Shown here: piece after piece, positions 61,613 to 64,000 of the stretch
How the letters are laid out: every line of letters starts with the position of its first letter
Numbering within the stretch: position 1 is the first letter of the stretch
NCBI GenBank assembly: GCA_036245805.1
Contig: BTRK01000002.1
Coordinates: 33,586,661 to 33,650,660, forward strand
DNA: 64,000 bases
Source of the DNA: Pristionchus mayeri
Lineage: Eukaryota; Nematoda; Chromadorea; Rhabditida; Neodiplogasteridae
Direction of reading: 5' to 3'
Notes under the pieces: model-generated
Told to the model about the DNA's origin: nothing
The model's database searches: none
Seen by the model: only the letters and a program-made list of their open reading frames with translations
Program-made: the position numbers and the translations under genes

Positions 61613-63910
61613 CGAAAGTCATTTCGACCGCGCTTAATTTCGCGAGAGAGGACGCGTATAATTGCTGAGGCAGAATATCCCCGGCCTCAATTCAGTCGAT
61701 ATTCACGTATAACCAAGCCGTTTTGCACCTGCTCGTTCTATCCCGATTGCTCTGTCTTTGAGAGTGGTTAGCTTCTCTCGTTCCCTTCTCACCCCATTTA
61801 GATGCGTAAATGTATCTGAGAGAGAGGAAGAGAGAGGCGGCGCAGTCTCAGTGTTGCGCCTCTAAGCAGCCCCACAAATGGAATGATTGAGGCTTGGGTT
61901 TTTGGCTAGGAATATTATACATGCGCGCTCTCATTCTGCTTCTGCGCAATTCCGAGAACTGCTCAGCCAAAATATCTTTAGTTCTGTACAATGCCTTTCT
62001 CTTGGACGACGGTAGACTAATAGGAATGCGAGTACGATGTAACCATTGTGCAAGCTCCTATAAGGTTTGCTCGAGAGTCGAACCTGTGTGTGTCTGTCCT
62101 TGCATATCCTATGTTCGATATGTTCGACTGCAGTGTTATGCTTTTGAACTTAGTTCCCCCAGCTCTCCTTATTCCTCCTAGGTGCACATGTTGCGTTGTT
62201 CTCCTCTTCCGCACCGTGTTCCCCTTCTGAGAACTCATTAAGCCCCGCGCGCCCTTCCGGTCCTACGGCGACGTGACTTGAGCAATGGCCTGACTCTCTC
62301 CATTCCCCGCACTCTCTCGCCCTCTCTAACCAGCGAGAGAGCATGTAGAATGGACAGAGTCAGACGATTGGCCCGAATGACTTGGACAGTTTGAGCCCCA
62401 CTTCCTCCACATTTCCCATAGCTTCGTGGGACGCTTTCAACCGCGAAAAAAGTCCCCCGGCGAGTCGCCTAAATTTAGCCATTCCCCGTCCCTCCTTTTT
62501 CTTCCCCTTCTTCGAATGTCCTCAAGCAGACGAAAGAACTCTTGATGAACCGGGGGGGGGCCTAGTTTTATGCTGGCTCGTTAAAAGCTAAGAAGGCCTT
62601 GACATCTCGGGCGGGAAGATGACGATTGAAGGTCGGCATCGCTGAGCATCGCTGATAGGTGAGAGAGTGTGGGAAAGTGAGAGAGTGCCTAGCTCTCATG
62701 ATTGTTGACTTCATCTTCGTCCGCTCATGCATTATTACCGGCTGACTGGTGTCAGGCCTCCTCTTCTCTCCTCCGCCTCCTTCTCACACGTCGACTACTT
62801 ACTTCATTTAGCGGAATACTTCCTGTGTTTAGCCAACTTTGCGCCGCAAATCATCCTGAAAGTGCATCCCCTAGGCGACTATGCTCCCATCCTTCAAGAC
62901 TGTTCCCTTTACTTTGCATCCAGCGCATTCCCTAGAGAGCCCAGTGTTTACGTAGAGATTGGACATCACTATTGCAAGCAATCGAGGCTTGCGCAGCCGG
63001 CACTTATCGCAAGTAAGACATCCCTATTTTCCGGTCGCCTCCTATCTTGCGGCTCCTTAGATCCCCCTCACTCGGTCGCTAATTGTTGTCGTGAAAAGGC
63101 GCGAAAAATGGCGAGAGCAAGCTCGCATGAATTCGACATCACGCCGGTGCCGCCAGTTCCTTATTGGTCAAGGCCTGTAACATTTCCTGTAAACCATAGC
63201 AGTTATGCACTGATAACATCACGGAAATATTTTTCACTGCAATGCTTGGTAGCTTTCTTCGAAAACTGCAGAAGTGCAACGCCTACGGAAGACTACAACA
63301 CTGCTGTAGGAATATAGCGTTTCCGCGAATTTTCCACCGGAAATCGAATGTTTTCAAAGAAGCTCGTGGCCTCTACGCACTTGCAGTGCTAATCTCTTCT
63401 AAGCAATTGCCCTCCTCCTCCCCTTCCTCCCTCATAACATTAATAATCCCCTCCCTCCCTCCCGCCTCCCACATCATTCATCATGTGTCTTCTTCGCACC
63501 TGCCCATTCGTCGAAGGCGTTTTCCGGCTTCACACCTCGTTCTTCCCGTGTCTTCCTGTCCTCATTCGCTATTCTTTTCATCCTTTTCGCTCACTGTACC
63601 ACTGTTTTGTGCGATTTTTTTCGAAAAGAAGTAGAAGGAAGTCTCCACATCGTAGGACGAAGCTGCCTCCGCGGGACATCGCTGTGGTGGCTGGACGAGC
63701 GGATCATACGCGGCGGGGCGGCGGCGCGCCGCCTGCCGCCTCGCTCGCGCCACTCGACGCGTCAGCCGCTTCGCGCGCGCCTGCGCGCGACGAGGAAGGC
63801 GCACTGTGCTCGCCGCCGCCGTTCGGCGCCGCGTCGCCGCTCGTCAGGCGGCTGCGCACCTTCTCGTTGCGTGCCCAACGCCCCATGAGCGCCGTTGAAA
63901 TGATATTCAA
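39431..63910 (+). CDS. pde-3: cGMP-inhibited-type phosphodiesterase 3, N-terminal regulatory half (continues right)
   Basis: A very long plus-strand gene assembled from ten or eleven exons described one by one below. Three landmarks fix the identity: RRTSLP (40198 exon), a phosphorylation motif kept in animal PDE3; AEARGIIADMLAE followed by VASGLRAVSSLLQ (44207 and 44404 exons), matching the conserved PDE3 segment with SLRAVSNLL; and VTSATGLPAWEPGPSKAR (58932 exon), matching the PDE3 TTTTSATGLPTLEP segment. These occur in the order known for PDE3. Family role: hydrolysis of cAMP/cGMP, with this half controlling localisation and phosphorylation. The HD-domain catalytic exons are not inside 39-64 kb and should follow on the right. 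Phases join from 39431 to 45100 and from 58932 to 63910, but not between 45100 and 57776, so further exons there are unseen. Introns reach about 7.9 kb and carry many hairpins. Confidence 0.85.
39528..40197. other. AT-rich intron with a pseudo-exon copy
   Basis: At 40075-40103 a second ACAGGGAGATGCACGAGAAGCTCGAG copies the start of the next exon, reading EMHEKLE and then diverging without a normal donor. The rest is simple AT-rich sequence. Confidence 0.6.
40198..40279 (+). CDS. pde-3: pde-3 exon with RRTSLP site
   Basis: Reads EMHEKLKLRRTSLPASAF then SVSQNKVNK; phases fit both neighbours. RRTSLP matches the RXXS-type phosphorylation motif conserved in PDE3 proteins (basophilic kinase consensus). 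Confidence 0.88.
40280..44206. other. pde-3 intron, 3.9 kb
   Basis: No exon recognised. A diverged hairpin copy lies at 42380-42446 and another near 42775-42822. A tRNA A-box-like TAGCGCAGTCGGTAGA sits at about 42503 without the rest of a tRNA. Confidence 0.6.
42380..42446. repeat. Diverged hairpin-family copy
   Basis: CATTCTGCATGTTCTTTCG / CGAAGAATGAAGAAGAGTC arms around TCTGTCAGACGTATGAGATA. Confidence 0.45.
44207..44284 (+). CDS. pde-3: pde-3 exon, conserved PDE3 helix part 1
   Basis: 26 codons, phase 0 to 0: SLSNSNIAEARGIIADML then AERDIPSQ. Matches the PDE3 segment EAHGLITDLLADPSLP. TCCTTCCAG acceptor, GTACTA donor. Confidence 0.9.
44404..44451 (+). CDS. pde-3: pde-3 exon, conserved PDE3 helix part 2
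   Basis: 16 codons, VASGLRAVSSLLQPPP, phase 0. Continues the conserved segment (PDE3 consensus SLRAVSNLL). ATTTCAG acceptor and GTAATT donor. Confidence 0.9.
44791..44910 (+). CDS. pde-3: pde-3 exon, basic linker
   Basis: 40 codons in phase 0 between TTTTAG and GTGAGT: GLASTMSAKIRRSERLAF, SHKLRSLDGKLFAR, LRSLFHNM. Strongly basic with several serines. Accepted because splice sites and phase both fit; no direct family match recalled. Confidence 0.65.
45014..45100 (+). CDS. pde-3: pde-3 exon, acidic linker
   Basis: 29 codons, phase 0: THSWTSHDFGLPNVVEDP then LSGDPIQVQNN, between CTATTCAG and GTAAGT. GC-rich in an AT-richer intron, as in the other pde-3 exons. Confidence 0.8.
46949..47047. repeat. 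Hairpin-family copy with extended stem
   Basis: Positions 46964-46991 and 47004-47031 are exact 28-bp complements (GATCTCTTCATTCCGC core). Pairing extends outward through GTGCAAAAAATT / AAATTTTTGCAC to about 42 bp. Loop of 12 bases. Confidence 0.88.
47268..47333. repeat. Diverged hairpin-family copy
   Basis: CTAGTCTATTCATTTTGCGC left arm, right arm GATAACGCAGATTGGAGAG; several mismatches. Confidence 0.4.
47997..49094. mobile_element. 1.1-kb palindromic element in pde-3 intron
   Basis: Arms of about 530 bp. The CGATAATTCCACTTT block near 48295 mirrors AAAGTGGAATTATCG near 48771. CTCCCGTAGAACAGCGCGATTC near 48402 mirrors its complement near 48657, and CCGCATCCGCGC near 48125 mirrors near 48950. 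Outer ends TATAACA / TGTTATATA are complementary. No coding capacity. Confidence 0.75.
49275..49340. repeat. Diverged hairpin-family copy
   Basis: CATCTGACGCTTTCTAGCCGG centre with right arm AAAGAGTACGCGATATGG and AGAGAATCAGAC end. Confidence 0.4.
52178..52251. repeat. Hairpin-family copy
   Basis: CTGACTCTCCTCATTTTGC / GATTAGGAGAGACTCAG arms, core ACACTCTCTCGCAGGTCAG. Closest to the copies at 23991 and 53407, which share CTCCTCATTTTGC. Confidence 0.7.
52985..53054 (+). CDS. pde-3: Probable pde-3 exon
   Basis: Between AACCGCAG and GTATTC. In the frame needing two incoming bases it reads KSLNPGLSSYLPDAAAG then HVALSE. KSLNPGL resembles the RRSLPPGL that precedes the TSATGLP segment in PDE3. 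Its outgoing phase 0 does not match the next exon, so either an exon of phase 0-to-2 lies within 53055-53627 or a boundary is misread. Confidence 0.5.
53407..53484. repeat. Hairpin-family copy
   Basis: GTCTGACTCTCCTCATTTTG / ACTGGAGAGAGTCAGAC arms with core CACTCTCTCGCAGG / AAGCGAGAGAGCATGC. The whole unit including both GTCTGAC ends is kept. Confidence 0.8.
53628..53907 (+). CDS. pde-3: pde-3 exon, serine-rich linker
   Basis: 93 codons between TTGCCAG and GTGAGG: SSPISIARSISDMGGAASSS, a Ser/Ala/Gly-rich middle, RLSVASSSLASSATFDTLRD, then a Cys/His cluster (GHRCRCTGSCTEEC) and IAKIRKMME. About 65-70% GC, unlike its flanks. Several RXXS-like sites suggest phosphorylation. A minus-strand ORF covers the same bases but is acidic low complexity. 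Incoming phase 2, outgoing phase 0. Confidence 0.6.
53908..57775. other. pde-3 intron(s), 3.9 kb
   Basis: Starts with a degenerate duplication (GGAAGATGATGGAGGTGAG at 53893 and again about 53970; TTAGCATTCTGG/C repeated). Includes a G-rich run at 55000-55024, a CCTCTCGATT array at 55781 and a (GA)9 at about 56117. A possible mini-exon at about 56939-56976 (NLPKLQNGLETA, phase 0 to 2) would fix the phase mismatch with the next exon, but it is speculative. Confidence 0.5.
55781..55816. repeat. Tandem CCTCTCGATT, 3.6 copies
   Basis: Perfect 10-bp units read directly from the sequence. Confidence 0.9.
57776..58109 (+). CDS. pde-3: pde-3 exon, Ser/Thr-rich linker
   Basis: Between CCTTAGCAG and GTGAGT, 111 codons: SMRSSTTSTTTSSVRWEPPT, a Ser/Glu/Ala-rich stretch, LFSSLFRGRISTGFGTLFE, APKKLALQRWKKCPERGK, then a charged Gly-rich tail ending SGPMTAAPR. 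GC-rich and open in this frame with downstream phase 0, matching the next exon. Incoming phase 2. Low-complexity composition fits the disordered regulatory region of PDE3, and the frame choice over the competing arginine-rich frame is by phase and plausibility. Confidence 0.6.
58110..58931. other. pde-3 intron
   Basis: Holds a G-rich GGAGGAGGCGGGGGAGGGG run near 58515. No exon recognised. Confidence 0.6.
58932..59029 (+). CDS. pde-3: pde-3 exon with SATGLP landmark
   Basis: TTTTTGCAG acceptor, GTACGG donor. Reads TKKADYFVFTTVTSATGLP then AWEPGPSKARSNS, phase 0 in, 2 out. VTSATGLPAWEPGPSKAR aligns with the PDE3 TTSATGLPTLEPAPVRR block. Confidence 0.9.
61536..61610. repeat. (GA)n microsatellite, about 37 repeats
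   Basis: 75 bases of uninterrupted GA. Confidence 0.98.
62289..62365. repeat. Hairpin-family copy
   Basis: CCTGACTCTCTCCATTCCCC / GTAGAATGGACAGAGTCAG arms, core GCACTCTCTCGCC / GCGAGAGAGCATG. Confidence 0.75.
63629..63910 (+). CDS. pde-3: pde-3 exon, Ala/Arg-rich linker
   Basis: Open from a non-standard acceptor (TTTTTTCGAAAAG; AAGTAG six bases later is equally possible and keeps frame) to a GTAAAT donor. Reads SRRKSPHRRTKLPPRDIAVV, AGRADHTRRGGGAPPAAS, then ASPLVRRLRTFSLRAQRP and MSAVEMIF. It joins the previous exon in phase 2. Very GC-rich (GCGCGCC runs). RRLRTFS offers a basic phosphorylation site. Only 90 bases of window remain after it. Confidence 0.6.
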
Positions 63911-64000
63911 GTAAATTTTGTTTGTGAAACGTTCTGATACGAGTCTTTCTATTACGAAGTGGCTATGGTGCACGCAACTCTAAGTAATATTCTGTAATGC

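Larger units (their letters stand above)
59030..63628. other. pde-3 intron, 4.6 kb
   Basis: Contains the (GA)n tract at 61536, a hairpin-family copy at 62289 and the longest ORF of the region (62727-63317, 196 codons), which shows no domain and no splice context. CT-rich sequence precedes the next exon. Confidence 0.55.

Noticed and set aside
62727..63317. 196-codon plus-strand ORF, the longest of the pde-3 introns
   Set aside because: No domain, no splice consensus at its ends, CT-rich sequence favours long open frames, and an overlapping ORF in another frame continues.

Overview
The window reads as a nematode genome segment. Introns are bounded by TTTTCAG/GTAAGT-type sites, the coding exons match nematode-style gene families, and the rest is crowded with palindromic elements, Tc1/mariner-like elements, an RTE-type LINE and BED/hAT genes. 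Exons are GC-rich inside AT-richer introns. A Pristionchus/diplogastrid worm is a plausible source, but that is only an inference.

Region by region. (1) 1-1171, minus strand: 3'-truncated, multi-exon BED-zinc-finger hAT transposase-like gene with a TATA box upstream. (2) 1.4-11.3 kb: a stack of foldback elements. These are a 2.4-kb palindrome with CAGT ends, a 3.3-kb CAGT-ended element holding a truncated LINE reverse transcriptase and a second TA-flanked element, and a 1.9-kb palindrome. Between the second and third lie three minus-strand exons that resemble the catalytic domain of phosphodiesterase 3 (PDE3). (3) 11.5-14.5 kb: about six copies of a 515-516-bp tandem repeat, the last merging into the 3' exons of an unrecognised plus-strand gene. 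(4) 14.7-17.5 kb: a roughly 0.58-kb tandem duplication whose first copy was later hit by a mariner (15156-16405) and a palindromic MITE (16456-16846). The second copy preserves both empty sites. (5) 17.9-22.3 kb: two tandem ten-exon seven-transmembrane receptor genes. (6) 22.4-23.7 kb: a foldback element with arrays of GGGACC motifs around an orphan exon and a retro-insertion with 12-bp target duplications. (7) 23.7-64 kb: a very long plus-strand gene that I identify as the regulatory half of nematode pde-3, which continues past the window. Its introns hold about twenty copies of a roughly 75-bp near-perfect hairpin, which I did not see in the first 23 kb.

The main biology is the PDE3 locus. 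It is spread over at least 24 kb, its catalytic exons lie beyond the right edge, and a diverged, opposite-strand catalytic fragment sits about 31 kb upstream. The rest documents repeated foldback-element invasion, with several insertions datable by empty sites inside the window itself. No RNA gene or CRISPR array could be supported. Exon boundaries were read by eye, and several internal pde-3 exons are unresolved because splice phases do not join.
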